A stretch of DNA of 64,000 nucleotides, from contig OZ231126.1 of assembly GCA_965153355.1 (NCBI GenBank), positions 5,146,001 to 5,210,000 of the forward strand, in the 5' to 3' direction. Positions within the stretch are counted from its first letter, which is position 1. Every line of letters begins with the position of its first letter. The stretch comes from Flaccisagitta enflata (taxonomy: Eukaryota > Chaetognatha > Sagittoidea > Aphragmophora). Shown here in pieces: positions 1-11,922 of this stretch. The notes beneath the pieces were generated by a model, which ran no database searches, was not told where the DNA came from, and saw nothing but the letters and a program-made list of their open reading frames with translations. The translations under genes and the position numbers were made by a program.

Positions 1-361
1 ACCCCAGTCTAGGGCTGCAGAAATTTTTTTGCTTCCTACGAGGGCAATTTTCACATGTTTACCTTCTTACTGGCAATCTTATCAGCGTAATACCTCTTGA
101 AAGAAAAAAAAAAGAAGCAGAGATAGATACAGAAAGAAACAGAGACAGAAAAAAACTTACTCTCTATTTGTCTGTTTCTTTTCCTCTCTTTTTCCTCCTT
201 AATTTCTCTTTGACCTTTTTTCATTTTTTTCCATTTTTTTCTTCTTTTTTTTTTTCTTTCTTTTCTTCCACTTTTTTTCCTTGGCCTTCTTTTCCTTCCT
301 ACTTGCCTTGCTTGCTTCCTACGAGCGCCGCTCGCGTGCTCGGCCACTTTCTGCTGCCCTG

Positions 362-671
362 CCCCAGTCGCTTGCGGGTGGGCAGGGGCCATATTTGAGG
401 TCACATGACCATTTGGGCAGTAGGGTCAAAGAATGAAAATAGTAGGGTCAAAAAATGAAAAGCATAAAAAAAGTAAAATGTGACCAACCAACAGACAGAC
501 CGACCAACAACGCGTAGCACGCGACTAAAAAGGCTTTCCAAGCATTTGGGTGATGGTAAGTAATCTACAAACCGCCCATAAAAGCACGAACTGTGAGGGA
601 CTGACCAACTGACCAACCGAGTGATAGATCGACAAAGCGGGATATTGAGCCGCTTAACACACAACTAAAAA
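362..671 (+). mobile_element. Two degraded copies of the GGCCGGATAC dispersed element
   Basis: The first copy (about 362-531) keeps AGTCGCTTGCGGGTGGGCAGG, a GACCAACC/GACAGACC region and the 3' hairpin CGCGTAGCACGCGACTAAAAA. The second (about 601-671) keeps GACCAACTGACC and ends CACAACTAAAAAG. They lie immediately upstream of the XKR-like gene's TATA box. Confidence 0.6.
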
Positions 672-688
672 GAAGTAAAGAAACTTGG

Positions 689-697
689 TATATAAAG
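689..697 (+). promoter_or_regulatory. TATA box of the XKR-like gene
   Basis: The sequence TATATAAAG lies 35-43 bases upstream of the ATG at 732. A start about 30 bases downstream would give a very short 5' UTR. It begins about 18 bases after the CTAAAAA end of a degraded dispersed element (601-671). The motif is seen; promoter function is inferred. Confidence 0.45.
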
Positions 698-731
698 TCA
701 AAAGACACCTCCTTAACTCGAAGGCTCAGCC

Positions 732-2720
732 ATGGAGTTTCAGTCTCTATTCGCTCTTTTGACATTTTGTACGGGGGTGATTTTCACGTCAGTTGATATT
801 GGCAGTGACGTTGCCCTCGCTCAAGAGTACTGGTCCAACTGTTTCAAAAACGATTCTAACAAAACCATAGATAACAATACGGCTTATGATCCATCAAACA
901 GTCTAGATGCCGGTGATAACTGTGTTTTTACATTGCCGACAACGCTGTGGATCGCACTTTGCGGGATAGTTCAATTCTTCATTATAGCGCGTTGTCTGTA
1001 TCGTGGCGACGTGCGCCTGAAAGTGTTGCCTAAACCATTTCGGGCCCTTCTTCTCTGCTCCTCGCTTATTTTGCTTGGTCCAATTGTCCTCAACGTGTTT
1101 GGCGTTGCGCTGGTTCTTCAACACACAAATAACGACCGAAGAGCAGAAGATATTGTCAGGTATTCATAACAATGGAATGGCAAGATTCGAGATAGACCAG
1201 GCCAACTATAAGAAATATGTCCACACTCTGTCACATTGATTTTACGCTTACACATAGGGATGCTTCTCACTCATGAATGATGAAGTGCTATTTCTATAGC
1301 GCATGAACTAAAAGAAAGTACTAAAACACCCATAGGTAGATTTTTATCTATGAATCAGTGATAAACTGATGTCACAAAGTGTGGACATATTTCTTATAGT
1401 TGGCCCGGCGAATGTCGAATCATGCCAAATATATAATTGACTCTCAGGAAATGTAAGCAGAATCAAGGGTTTCATAAGCCGCTTCATGTTCTGGAATTGA
1501 TTTGCAGTAAATACGCTAGCAGAATTGTGGGTCCTTTTTCCTATTCATCCAGATAACACCTGTCCCACAATTATTGCAAAAGCTTCACTTCAAATAAAAC
1601 CATGAAAGGCATACTTCTAGTTGGCGCAGTTGTATGAAATTTGAACTGAAGCATTATAACACCTTTGGGTAACTACAGTTCAAATTTCATGTGACTGGGT
1701 CAACGAGAAGTATGCTTGTCATAGTTTTATTTGAAGCGTTACTTTTGCAATAATTGTGGGACGGGAGTTACACCAGTTTTAATGTAGGTCCTTAATCCTT
1801 TCATCCATTCTAAATTTCCATCCAGCTTGAAGTCCCTCATTTCGTTATTGCAAATTTGTGAGGTGACCATTGAGTCACTGCCTCAGTTGGGGACACAGTG
1901 GATGGCTGTGTTTGCAGAGTCATTAAAAGCCATTGATAATGATTCATCATTTGATGGTATGAGCGTCCTTCAATGTTTTTCCGTGTCCTCCTCCACATTC
2001 ACCATAAGCCTTACGATCATCAGTTGGACTGCTAAGAATCGACGTACTCATTGGATTCATCCAAAGTTCCCACCCGCGGCGTCATTCTTGGCGTTGGCTT
2101 GCCTTGTGGTAGCGGCCATTCTCTCTGGAACAGTTACATTGCGATTGTTTTTAGTACTTGTGTGCGTTACCGCTGATGCTGGTGATTACGATGAAGAGCA
2201 ATTGGTTCTTCTCATGATTATCGTACCTTGTCTTATGTTAGTTAATGCAATTTCAGCTTTATTCACCATCATTGTTATTCTCATGCCATGCAGTTGTAGT
2301 TGCTACAGTTTCCGATGTTGGCGCAATCTTCGCACAATAATTCACTTTTGCCTCAGCGGCGTGTTACCTGTACTCCTTTCGTATACAATCTTCAAAAATT
2401 CCCTACAATTGATTTTTTACATTGTATTGTTTAATGTACCCTACCTTTTTGCATTGGTCATTCTCTGCTCCATTGTTCATTTCTTCTTGGGGATAGCGAT
2501 ATTTTCTGGCCTCAATGTCGCGAGGCTTTTTTCCCCGGTCATTTGCGCATTTGTTTATGTAGTGCAGAAAATAGTCAACTGCTGTTGTTACCGCTGCTGT
2601 CGCCGAGAATGGCGCATGAAAATCAATGAGATGCTCGAAGATGTGGTGAGAGTTGAAGAGGATCGAGCAGCTGATGTGGAGGAAGGTGAGGGGGGTCAGA
2701 TGCTGGAACAGAGGCCCTAA
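732..2720 (+). CDS. XK-related-like multipass membrane protein (2 exons)
   Basis: Two exons, 732-1159 and 1826-2720, join in phase (two bases left, then C, giving Ser) with donor CAG/GTATTC and acceptor TCCAG/C. The product is 440 aa. It begins MEFQSLFALLTF and continues into VDIGSDVALAQEYW, like the first TM and Asp-rich turn of XK-related proteins. Exon 2 opens with a stretch including EVTIESLPQL, which resembles the XKR ESAPQL/LESLPQL motif in the scramblase-like core. About eight hydrophobic segments follow, then a Cys-rich juxtamembrane patch (CCCYRCCRR) and an acidic C-terminus. There is an N-glycosylation-prone loop (NDSNKT) after the first TM. XKR proteins are plasma-membrane proteins, some of them caspase-activated scramblases; no caspase site is evident here. 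The family call rests on a few motifs and could be wrong; the gene structure is stronger. Confidence 0.6.
1178..1427. mobile_element. MITE in the intron of the XKR-like gene (first)
   Basis: The ends TGGCAAGATTCGA and TCGAATCATGCCA are inverted. Inside them GGCCAACTATAAGAAATATG and its complement form long arms of about 50 bp around a short AT-rich centre. Size is 250 bp. No clear target-site duplication is visible. Confidence 0.7.
1554..1770. mobile_element. MITE in the intron of the XKR-like gene (second)
   Basis: Inverted arms contain GTCCCACAATTATTGCAAAAG-type sequence and an inner GCATACTTCTAGTTG / GAGAAGTATGC pair. A related copy lies at 62533-62756, sharing GCATACTTCTAGT and the CTAACACCTGT terminus. 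Confidence 0.65.
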
Positions 2721-2899
2721 GCCACAATGTCAAAAAGAAAAAAAAAGACAGACCATGGCATCGAAAGCCAGACTTAGAAGCTATGTAAGCAAAACAAGTC
2801 ATGTTTAGCATGTATGGCAACCAAAGCCGCATTTTTACTTGGAAATCTTTCAACTTTGCAGCAAAAAACATTGCTGAATTAGAACGGAAAGTGCCAGGC

Positions 2900-3530
2900 C
2901 CAAAAGATTTAATTAACCATGGCAAAAAAAAAAAAGAGACAAATTGTTTTTCAATGTTTCATATTCATCCAAAGAGAAAAACATAGCAAAATCCATGACC
3001 GTTTTTAAGATCTTCAAAAGATCTTCAAAATGGGACCATGCTGGTTGTTGTAGCCTTATTCGTTTAGAAATGACATAGGGATAAAGATAAGATAGTCAAG
3101 ACTGTAAAAGCCAAGTTGACAAAGCTGTACTTTTTGGTTAGTTCATAAAAAAACATAGAAAAAAAATATATTTGAACTTTTTCTTTAAGGTATTTTCAAA
3201 GATTTTTGAATTTTCTTTTATTCAAGACCAATCCCAGATCTGTAACTCAAACCGTTTAGAAGTTAGAGCTTGTCAAAGTGAATTACTTTTTTTTCAAAAC
3301 CTTTTGAATACAGTTAAATCACAAAATTGAATATGGCAATGTTTTCATTCATTCTTGTGCCATTTCTAAACGAATAAAGCTAGAACTACCAGCAACGTCG
3401 CGTTTGAAAGATCTTTTTCAGATCTTTCAAACGGCCATGGAGTTTTTATATTTCATATCGTTAGCTCAGCAGAAATAAGCTTGATAAGTTGTCTCTTTTT
3501 TTTTTGCCATGGTTAGGTGGTTCAATTGTT
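2900..3530. mobile_element. Fold-back element (inverted arms)
   Basis: AACCATGGCAAAAAAAAA at about 2916 reappears inverted as TTTTTTTTGCCATGGTTAGG near 3500. The inner motifs AAGATCTTCAAAAGATCTTC and CTTATTCGTTTAGAAATG are also inverted near 3350-3440. A diverged relative with the same CCATTTCTAAACGAA motif lies at 8630-8950. Confidence 0.6.
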
Positions 3531-4370
3531 GCTTATAAGAGGAATTTTTTTCATAAGAGATGTTCTGACTGCTGTTGAACTCCAGCTCTGCAGGATTTCA
3601 AGGAACCACTAAATAATCCCTTTTTATAAAAAAAAAATGTTAGTGGTTAAAGGAAGACATTAAGAAATCCAACATGGCTCCTATAATTAAATCATCTGTG
3701 TTTTGAAAATCAATTTTACATGGTCTGCTTGTTTTTTTTTTCTTTTTGTCAGTTGTGAAATATCGAAAATGTGCCCATATAAGGTTACACACCTCCAGCA
3801 AAAGAAGGTTCCATTTCCTGTTCTTTGATCCTGTCTTTTTTTTTTTCTGTTTTGATTTCAATGCCTCTTTTTCAATCTTGCCATGCCATAATCTCAGTTT
3901 TTCTAGCTATGGTGATATTTATACATGATTATGAAATCTCTGCAGGTTAATCAACTTCATTGAATAAATTGACATTTCTGTTTTTGTCGCATGAACGCTA
4001 CATGGTAGTCTATTTCTTAGTCTCGGTCTTGGTCATTTGGTCAGTCCCTTCAACTGTCAGTACACCTATTGTCTTTAAGTAACCCTCAAAAATCAACGAT
4101 TTCCTTGTCAATTCAGTAATTCTTAACAGTAAATGAATGTTTTATTGTTCATTGACTTTTTTTAATCAATGTTATAATTAAAAAAATACACTTGTCAAAA
4201 ATGCATTCATTAATGCAATTAGATTTTCCGTATTGCATAGATTTGTTTTTCTGTTGACATTGGCTACTCAAACAGTGGAGAAACAAAATATGTCTGTTGT
4301 TTGTTCGCAAGGAATTGTTGAAAAAGTCGAGATCAAAAGGTCACAGAATGGTAATTCATATCAGACAAAA
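3531..4370. other. AT-rich intergenic sequence, no gene seen
   Basis: This AT-rich stretch has poly-T tracts and no supported ORF, RNA gene or repeat array. Confidence 0.5.
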
Positions 4371-4379
4371 TAGGACAAG

Positions 4380-4530
4380 AACTAATACACGGCAACCTAA
4401 GTCGCGGATGGGTGGGCACGGGCAAAGATGGGGGGGGGGCAATGATGCACTTTGGTAGGAGCCGCGAGGCGAAAAAAACTCCAAATCAACAAATGTGGTG
4501 GACCAACGGACAAAAGATTACAAAAAGATC
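4380..4530 (+). mobile_element. Fragment of the GGCCGGATAC dispersed element
   Basis: It keeps ATACACGGCAACC, AAGTCGCGGATGGGTGGGCA and a GGACCAACGGACAAAAG segment. The 3' hairpin is not recognisable. The stretch from here to 5250 shows nothing else recognisable. Confidence 0.5.
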
Positions 4531-5252
4531 AAGCTCAACAAGTCATCATGACAGTGCCGAGACAAAAAGAGAGGAATGCAATTCCATGGCTCTGTTTAAG
4601 AAACTTGATTGTTGTTGATCTACCAAGGTTGGTGACACTTTAAAGTGGCGGTTACGCCTGGCAAGGTGATAAAAAAGCTTAAACGATCAAATTCACCCTG
4701 GTCATTTTTTGCCTGGCCGAAATATTTTAACATAAGCTTTTGAAAAAACATTGAAATCAATCGGGTTGATATTCAGTATCCAATTCATTGAAGTTTTGAA
4801 ACTTTTTTTAATTTACTGAAATCCGTTTAAACTTTGAATAGTCCCAGATGATAACTGTGCATGCTAGCGACGAAGCGAGTGCTCCAGTGGGTTTGAGAAA
4901 ACTGCAATCCCACCCATATGGCTAAAAACTGGCTCAGAACTGGCCAAAAATAAAAAATTGTGATTTTTGACTAAATTGAATGATTTGACTGGGCTTGCCA
5001 ACACGAATAGCAGTAGTGCAGCTTAAAATTGATAAAATTTTGGCTGGTTTAAATCTCCAGAAATGAGTAGAAAAAGAAAAAAACTCTTGACCAAGAAGAA
5101 CATCACAGATTTACAACTTTTTTTCCACTTGGCGATAGCTGCTTTCATTGGCAATAAAGAAAAGATCATCTTATGGGAACTCTTTCATTTCAATTTTGCT
5201 TCATTGTTAACTTCTTTCAGCTCATGTGACAGAATCTTGGCAAAGAATGAAA

Positions 5253-5459
5253 AAACAAGGCCGGATACACGGCTACCCCAGTCGCGTGCGGGTGGGCAGG
5301 GGCCGTATTTGTGGTCACTTGATCAATTGGGCAGGAGCAGTGAGGCCAAAGACCGCAAAAACCCAAAAAAAAGTAAAGTGTGACGGACCGACGGACCGAC
5401 GGACGGACGGACGGACCGACAAAGCGGGGTGTAGAGTCGCGTTGCACGCGACTAAAAAA
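5253..5459 (+). mobile_element. Full-length GGCCGGATAC dispersed element
   Basis: The 5' end is AACAAGGCCGGATACACGGC, followed by AGTCGCGTGCGGGTGGGCAG, a (GGAC)n/(CGAC)n array, AAAGCGGGGTGTAG and a 3' hairpin (AGTCGCG loop CGCGACT) ending CTAAAAAA. The 5' subterminal AGTCGCGTGC is the reverse complement of the 3' GCACGCGACT. A further inverted-orientation relative starts near 5541 (TTTTTGGTCACGACTCTCTAAG) and runs to about 5790. Confidence 0.85.
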
Positions 5460-5824
5460 TAGGCATAGTGTTACTGTTTGTGGAGGTAACCAAACAATAT
5501 GCGAGTGTTGTACGCCACTCACATTGTGCGTTTCAAATTACTTTTTGGTCACGACTCTCTAAGAAGCATTGTCCGTCCGTCGCTTCAGGCCGTTGGTCTA
5601 TTTGTCAATCCGTCCGTTGGTCCATCTTGCATCACGCTCAAGTTTGAGGGTGGGAAAACGCATATTTCAGATGCCGCAGTCGTGAATACATGTGGGGGGG
5701 GGCGATGGGGTAGTGCTTCTCTTCACCGCGTTAGTGTTCTCCATTCACAAGCTCGCTCCCTCACTTCGCTCACTCCCTGGCTGTTAGGTAAGAATCTATA
5801 TGTGTCCACGCTTTTAAGTTGATA

Positions 5825-6486
5825 AACGGAAATTATCGCAGATGTTGTGGTCAAAGGAAACACACCCATGTTGAGATAAAGATAGAGACATAAGAAATAA
5901 AAGGAAATGAGACAAAGATAGAGACATACAGATTAACGGAAATGATCGCGGTTGTTGTTGTCAGTGGAAACACGCCCATGGTGAGATAAAGATAGAGACA
6001 TAAGAAATAAAAGGAAATGAGACAAAGATAGAGACATACAAATTAACGGAAATGATCGCGGTTGTTGTTGTCAGAGGAAACACGCCCATGGTGAGATAAA
6101 GATAGAGACATAAGAAATAAAAGGAAATGAGACAAAGATAGAGACATACAAATTAACAAAAATGACCGCAGTTGTTGTTGTCAGTGGAAACATGTTCATG
6201 GTGAGATAAAGATAGAGACATAAGAAATAAAAGGAAATGAGATAAAGATAGAGACATACAAATTAACGGAAATGATCGCGGTTGTTGTCGTTGGAGGAAA
6301 CACGCCCATGGTGAGATAAAGATAGAGACATAAGAAATAAAAGGAAATGAGACAAAGATAGAGACATACAAATTAATGGAAATGATCGCAGTTGTTGTTG
6401 TCAGTGGAAACACGCCCATGGTGAGATAAAGATAGAGACATAAGAAATAAAAGGAAATGAGACAAAGATAGAGATGTACAAATTAA
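5825..6486 (+). repeat. 110-bp minisatellite, about 6 copies
   Basis: The marker ACACGCCCATGGTGAGATAA (first copy ACACCCATG) recurs exactly every 110 bases (5861, 5971, 6081, 6191, 6301, 6411). Units contain two related halves with GACAAAGATAGAGACATA and differ by a few substitutions. Confidence 0.95.
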
Positions 6487-6662
6487 CGCACCCTTGGTCT
6501 TCTTTTCTCCAAGAAATCTCCACTCAGTTTGGCTTTTATTTCAGCGTGAAGCTGCAGTCCATCCTGCATCGGACATCAACAGGCTAAATCAAGCTCAATT
6601 ACTCTCACCTTCTATTTCCTCCTTCTCCTCTCAGAGTAGATCTCTGTTGTTTATTCCTCTCT

Positions 6663-7037
<375 letters not shown>

Positions 7038-7138
7038 TAGTTTCGCAGTGTAACTATAACCTCAGGTTTCCTTCCTCATCTGTTTGTTCTCCTTACCTTT
7101 TGAAAAAAAATCCCATTTTCTTAGATAACGCCTAACGC

Positions 7139-7254
7139 TTTTTAGGTGCGACAAAGCACCTCTATAACTGGCTGTGTCCGTCTGTCGGTTGGTCGGGTAA
7201 CGCATTCGTTCAACGATCCACACGTCGCACCTTATTGGCCTACTTGGCCTTGTT
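7139..7254 (-). mobile_element. GGCCGGATAC-type element, GGTGC subfamily
   Basis: On the + strand it opens TTTTTAGGTGCGACAAAGCACCTC (hairpin AGGTGC/GCACCT on the minus strand), then a GTCC/GTCTGTCGG region, and ends TACTTGGCCTTGTTT. A sister copy with the same ends is at 11306-11446. Confidence 0.75.
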
Positions 7255-7516
7255 TTTTTTCGATGAGCAAATCTCAAAGTTAACCTCTACTTATTATGAA
7301 CCTCTTACCGTGACACCGTCGCGTCCCCTTCTTTTACCATCGCTTATCTTAAAAGTCTCTTGACGGACCATTTACAATATCCTTAATTTCCCCCTTGATT
7401 CTGACCTCTCTCAATCATTTTTGGTCGTGTCCTACGCGACTCAAAAAGTCATTTTTCGTTTGGTCTTTCCTACAGTCTGTTTTTTACGTTTTTTTGATAC
7501 AACATGAATTTAAAAA

Positions 7517-8612
7517 AAAGACGCGGCCAGGAATCTCGATGGAGAAAATCTCAATTTTAAGGGTTATGAAAAAAAAAAATGGACCCATCCCAGGTTTTTG
7601 CACAGGGAACCTAAAAAAGCTGTAGAACAAGATTCTGATGTTCATTTTGACCTAACTTGAGCCAAAAAAAAAAGAAACGGGTTTTAGTGCAAAAAACAGC
7701 TATTTTTCCTAAAAAAATGGCATCAAATGAAATATTTTGGCCCTTTTTTTTGCAGAAACATAAAGTACCAATAGTAATTGATATTTGAGTGAATGTAGAA
7801 CAATTTTCAATAGGTCTATGAGGTTCAAAAATAGCATCAAAATGCTCAAAAATGAAGAAATGACCTAAGAATTAAAAAATTGTCAAAACTGATGATTTGG
7901 AACAGTTTCTTAGGGAAAAATATGCTGTCAGCATGAATTTCATCGATTTACTTAAAAAAACATGGCCGTGATAAGCGAAAAACGCAAAACCGCAATATGC
8001 AAATGAGATCAAAATGCGATTTTTGCAAAAAATGGCAAAACATGTTTTTTCTTTTTATAGAAGCTAAACACAATAAAATATTGAGTACTTACCTTTCCAA
8101 AGCCATTTTTTACAAAAACCGTTCTTTGACCTCATTTGCATATTGCGGTTTTGCGTTTTTCGCTTATCACGGCTATGTTTTTTTAAGTAAATCGATGAAA
8201 TTCATACTGACAGCATATTTTACCCTAAGAAACTGTTCCAAAACATCAGTTTTGACAATTTTTTAATTTTTAGGTCATTTCTTCATTTTTGAGCATTTTA
8301 ATGCTATTTTTGAACCTCATAGACTGATTCAAAATTGTTCTAGAGTCACTCAAATATCAATACTATTGGGACTTCACGTTTCTGTAAAAAAAAAAGTCAA
8401 AAAAATTTCATTTAATATTTTTTTTTTAGGAAAAATAGCCGTTTTTTGCAATAAAAACCGTTTCTTTTTTTTTTTTTTTGCTCAAGTCAGGTCAAAATGA
8501 ACATCAGAATCTTGTTCTACAGCCTTTTTAGGTCCCCTGTGCAAAAATCTGGGATGAGTTTTTTTTTTTTTTTAAGAATTTTGCAAGTGAGACTTCTGGC
8601 CGGACGCACCTT
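7517..8612. mobile_element. 1.1-kb fold-back palindrome
   Basis: Two arms of about 490 bp are near-perfect inverted copies: ATCAGAATCTTGTTCTACAG near 8500 matches CTGTAGAACAAGATTCTGAT near 7620, and GATAAGCGAAAAACGCAAAA near 7970 matches its complement near 8155. The loop is about 110 bp (8015-8125). No coding potential was seen. Confidence 0.85.
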
Positions 8613-8980
8613 TTCATTTGCTGATAAAACTGACTCAAAAAGTGTTAAAAAATTTTTTTAGAGGAAGTGATTTTGAAGATTTTCAAATTATCTTCGACGG
8701 TTTAGGAGCTAGAGCTCTCTAAAGTGAGACACCATTTTGCTGAATTGCATCTTTTTCAAAGGAACTGCAAAAAAAAATTTGGCAACATTTTTACTCAAAC
8801 TAATGCCATTTCTAAACGAAAAAAGATAGAGATACCAGATTGGCGCCACATGAAAGAGTTTTTTAAGAGCTTCAAAATGGTCTAAGATTTTAATTAGTTT
8901 TTTTGATTTTCAATGGCGTAATTAGCCATTCAAAAGTGCGTCTTTTTTTTAAATTCATGTAGTATTAAAGAAGACATCTA

Positions 8981-9163
8981 AAACAAGGCCGGATACACGG
9001 CCACCAGTTACGGACAGGTGGGTAGGGGCGGAAATGCGCGTTTTCCCACTTTTCAACTCGATCATTACGGACCGACGGACAGACCGACGGACGGACGGAC
9101 CGACGGACCGACAGACCGACGGACAAAGCTTCTTATAGAGTTGCGTGTCCGCAACTAAAAAAA
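8981..9163 (+). mobile_element. Full-length GGCCGGATAC dispersed element
   Basis: AAACAAGGCCGGATACACGG, AGTTACGGACAGGTGGG, a GGACCGAC array, CTTATAGAGTTGCGTGTCCG and CAACTAAAAAAA are all present in order over about 183 bp. A short (GTCT)n tract follows at 9193-9245. Confidence 0.88.
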
Positions 9164-9193
9164 GCTTATTCAAAGATAATTTTGAATGTTTTA

Positions 9194-9225
<32 letters not shown>

Positions 9226-9589
9226 GCCTGTGTGTCTGTCTGACTTTTTCTGAAAATGCGGATGAAAGTGACGTTGCATTGGTTCAATGAACTTGTTTTT
9301 TTGTGGGGTTGTAACAAGCTCGCATGATCATGAAAGAATACCCAGCATGAAGCAGTTTGCGCCACATATGTAATGCCCTCCATCTCATTCTTCCACTCCC
9401 TCCACTAATTCTCTCTCTCTCCTCTCTTCCTTTTCTGCCTTTTCTTCTTCCCCTCCCCTCGTTCTCCTTCTCCCTCCATTTAATCACACTCTCTACTCTC
9501 TCCTCACCCTCCTCTCCATTTTCACTCTCCTCCCCATTTTTCCTATTCAGTCACTGTTGAATTCCTAAACGTCGTTTCTCCAGCCTGGA

Positions 9590-9592
9590 GGA

Positions 9593-9646
<54 letters not shown>

Positions 9647-9702
9647 TTTCTCTCCCTCGGTCTCCATGGGGAAAAGCTGACTAGCACAATCGTCGTCATC
9701 GA

Positions 9703-9733
<31 letters not shown>

Positions 9734-9803
9734 ATCGACGTCATCGTCGTCTCCTTCACCCTCGTCATCGTCGTTGTCGTCGTCGTCGTCGTCGTCGTCG
9801 TTA
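9590..9803 (+). repeat. (CT)n and (GTCATC)n/(GTC)n microsatellites
   Basis: A 45-bp CT run is followed by trinucleotide GTC/ATC repeats. Poly-Asp ORFs on the complementary strand are artefacts. Confidence 0.95.
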
Positions 9804-9959
9804 AAAAGCTCGCAGCAACAGACTACGGAGGGGACAAATCCTATTCCTAATGCCACACCATCGGTCTAACAGGCTAGGGCCAGAAAGTGAATTACAAGCG
9901 CGTGAGACTTGAGAACGAGTGGAGGAGGAAAAGCTGAAAAGGGAGGAACAGGAAAACGA

Positions 9960-10037
9960 ATGGATGGACAAACGGACCAACAGACGGATGGACAGACCCT
10001 CTTATAGAGATGCGTTCCTGACGGACGCACTTAAAAA
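9960..10037 (+). mobile_element. 3' fragment of the GGCCGGATAC element
   Basis: GGACCAACAGACGGATGG, CTCTTATAGAGATGCGTTCC and ACGGACGCACTTAAAAA form the GACC array and a 3' hairpin of variant sequence (TGCGT/ACGCA). Confidence 0.6.
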
Positions 10038-10040
10038 CGA

Positions 10041-10400
10041 ACCAGGCCGGATACACGGGCCAAGACGGCGCGCCTGGCATTGTTGATTCTTAAACCTATC
10101 CCGAGCTCTATCAGAACCAGGCTACCAGCACCATACCGAGCTAAAACAGACCCAGCTTAAGCAACTATCAGAGCTAGATCCATCCTAGGCTCTATCAGAC
10201 CTAGCTTAAACAGCTGTCATGTCAAACCTAACCAAAGCTGAATATGAAAATGAATGAAATGACGAGGAACATGAGTGATGAATGATGAACGAGATGAATT
10301 TTTGAATGAATTGAGACATTTTCCTCGATTTTTCACTTAAGCATGACGGACGAACGAACGGACCATACAACCGACCAACGGACCAAAGGAACATTGTTGA
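10041..10400 (+). mobile_element. GGCCGGATAC element, CTATCAGACC subfamily
   Basis: It opens CCAGGCCGGATACACGGGCC and carries degenerate CCCGAGCTCTATCAGACC repeats, then a GATGAATGATGAACGAGATG stretch and a GGACGAACGAACGGACC array. The closest relative is 27308-27757. Confidence 0.7.
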
Positions 10401-10500
10401 GTAGAAGTAAAGAGGGGGGTGGGCAAAGAAAATGTCACCATGATAGAAGAATAAGTTGTGGAATCAGGATTGAGGAAAGGAAGAAAGTGGTTGAAAGAAG

Positions 10501-10754
10501 AGGTTTTCTTTTTCTTTTTCTTTTTCTTTTTCTTTTTCTTTTTCATTTTCTTTTTCTTTTTCTTTTTCTTTTTCGCTTTCTTTTTCTTCTTTTTCTTCTC
10601 CTTCTCCTTCTCCTTCTCCGTTTTCATTTTCATTTTCATTTTCATTTTCATTTTCATTTTCATTTTCATTTTCATTTTCATTTTCATTTTCATTTTCATT
10701 TTCATTTTCATTTTCTTTTTCTATTTCTTTTTCTTTCTTTTTTCTTTTCCTTCG

Positions 10755-10785
<31 letters not shown>

Positions 10786-11035
10786 CTTCTTCTTCTTCTT
10801 CTTCTTCTTCTTCTTCTTCTTCTTCTTCTTCTTCTTCTTCTTCTATATCTTCTTCTTCTTCTTCTTCTTCTTCTTCTTCTTCTTCTTCTTCTTCTTCTTC
10901 TTCTTCTTCTTCTTCTTCTTCTTCTTCTTCTTCTTCTTCTTCTCCTTCTTCTCCTTCTTCTTTTGATAAATCATCTGTCCCCACACCATCTTGCTCTTCA
11001 AATCCTCCTCCTCCTCCTCCTCCTCCTCCTCCTCC
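10501..11035 (+). repeat. Compound pyrimidine microsatellites (TTTTTC, TTTTCA, TTC, TCC)
   Basis: Successive blocks of TTTTTC, TTTTCA, about 180 bp of TTC and then TCC. Poly-Ser/Phe/Glu ORFs are simple-repeat translations. Confidence 0.97.
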
Positions 11036-11305
11036 CTGAAGCCCGGCCTCCTCCTCTACCTCCTCTTCCCTTTCATATTTGCTTAACAAACCTCGAATTC
11101 TGTTACGCCCTCAGACAAACTCTTGCCACCTCCCTCCCCCCCTTTTCTTTTCACCCCTCTGGCCAACTCCCCCGTACCGCCCTCATTTCACCCCTTAGAC
11201 TAACTCCCCCCTCCCTTCATTTCACCTCTCAATGGATCAGAATTGTCCCTCCCCCTTCCCCTTGAATCAAATGAGGGAGTAGCTGCTCCATTACCGTTCA
11301 TTTTT
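11036..11305 (+). other. C/T-rich sequence without a gene
   Basis: This pyrimidine-rich tract has loosely repeated CACCCCTTAGACTAACTCCC-like phrases. No supported gene. Confidence 0.4.
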
Positions 11306-11446
11306 AGGGGCGACAAAGCACCTTTATAAATGGCTGTGTCCGTCGGTCGGTCGGTCGGACGGTTGGTTGGTCGGTCTGTCGGTCGGGTAACGCATTTGTT
11401 CGACTATCCACACGTCGCACCTTATTGGCCTACTTGGCCTTGTTTA
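11306..11446 (-). mobile_element. GGCCGGATAC-type element, GGTGC subfamily
   Basis: Same layout as 7139-7254: TTTTAGGGGCGACAAAGCACC, a GTCGGTCGG array, CACACGTCGCACCTTATTGG and ACTTGGCCTTGTTT. Confidence 0.75.
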
Positions 11447-11508
11447 AATTTTGTTAGATTCGACTGTTTAGTTTATTATGAGTTAGTCGTCTAGTATGCA
11501 ACTCTACA

Positions 11509-11512
<4 letters not shown>

Positions 11513-11592
<80 letters not shown>

Positions 11593-11836
11593 AAAAATCA
11601 TAAAAGATTTGCTTTGTTTAATGGAGTTAAGGTCGACTAATTTCACGACGAAATTACAGCAAATCTGTCATCAATTTTTACGTTAAGTTTTTCATTGCTT
11701 TCTGCCTATATCTTCCTCTCTGTCTGTCTCTGTCTGTCTGTGTCTCTGTCTTGTTGCCTGTGGCTTTAGCTCTGTCTGTCTGTGTCTCTGTGGCTCTGTC
11801 TCTTTGTGCCTTTGTTTTGTGTCTCTGTCTTTGTCT

Positions 11837-11919
<83 letters not shown>
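11513..11919 (+). repeat. (TC)n/(CT)n microsatellites with GTCT region
   Basis: Two TC/CT runs of about 75-80 bp (11513-11588 and 11841-11918) flank a GTCTGTCTGTGTCT region. Confidence 0.95.
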
Positions 11920-11922
<3 letters not shown>

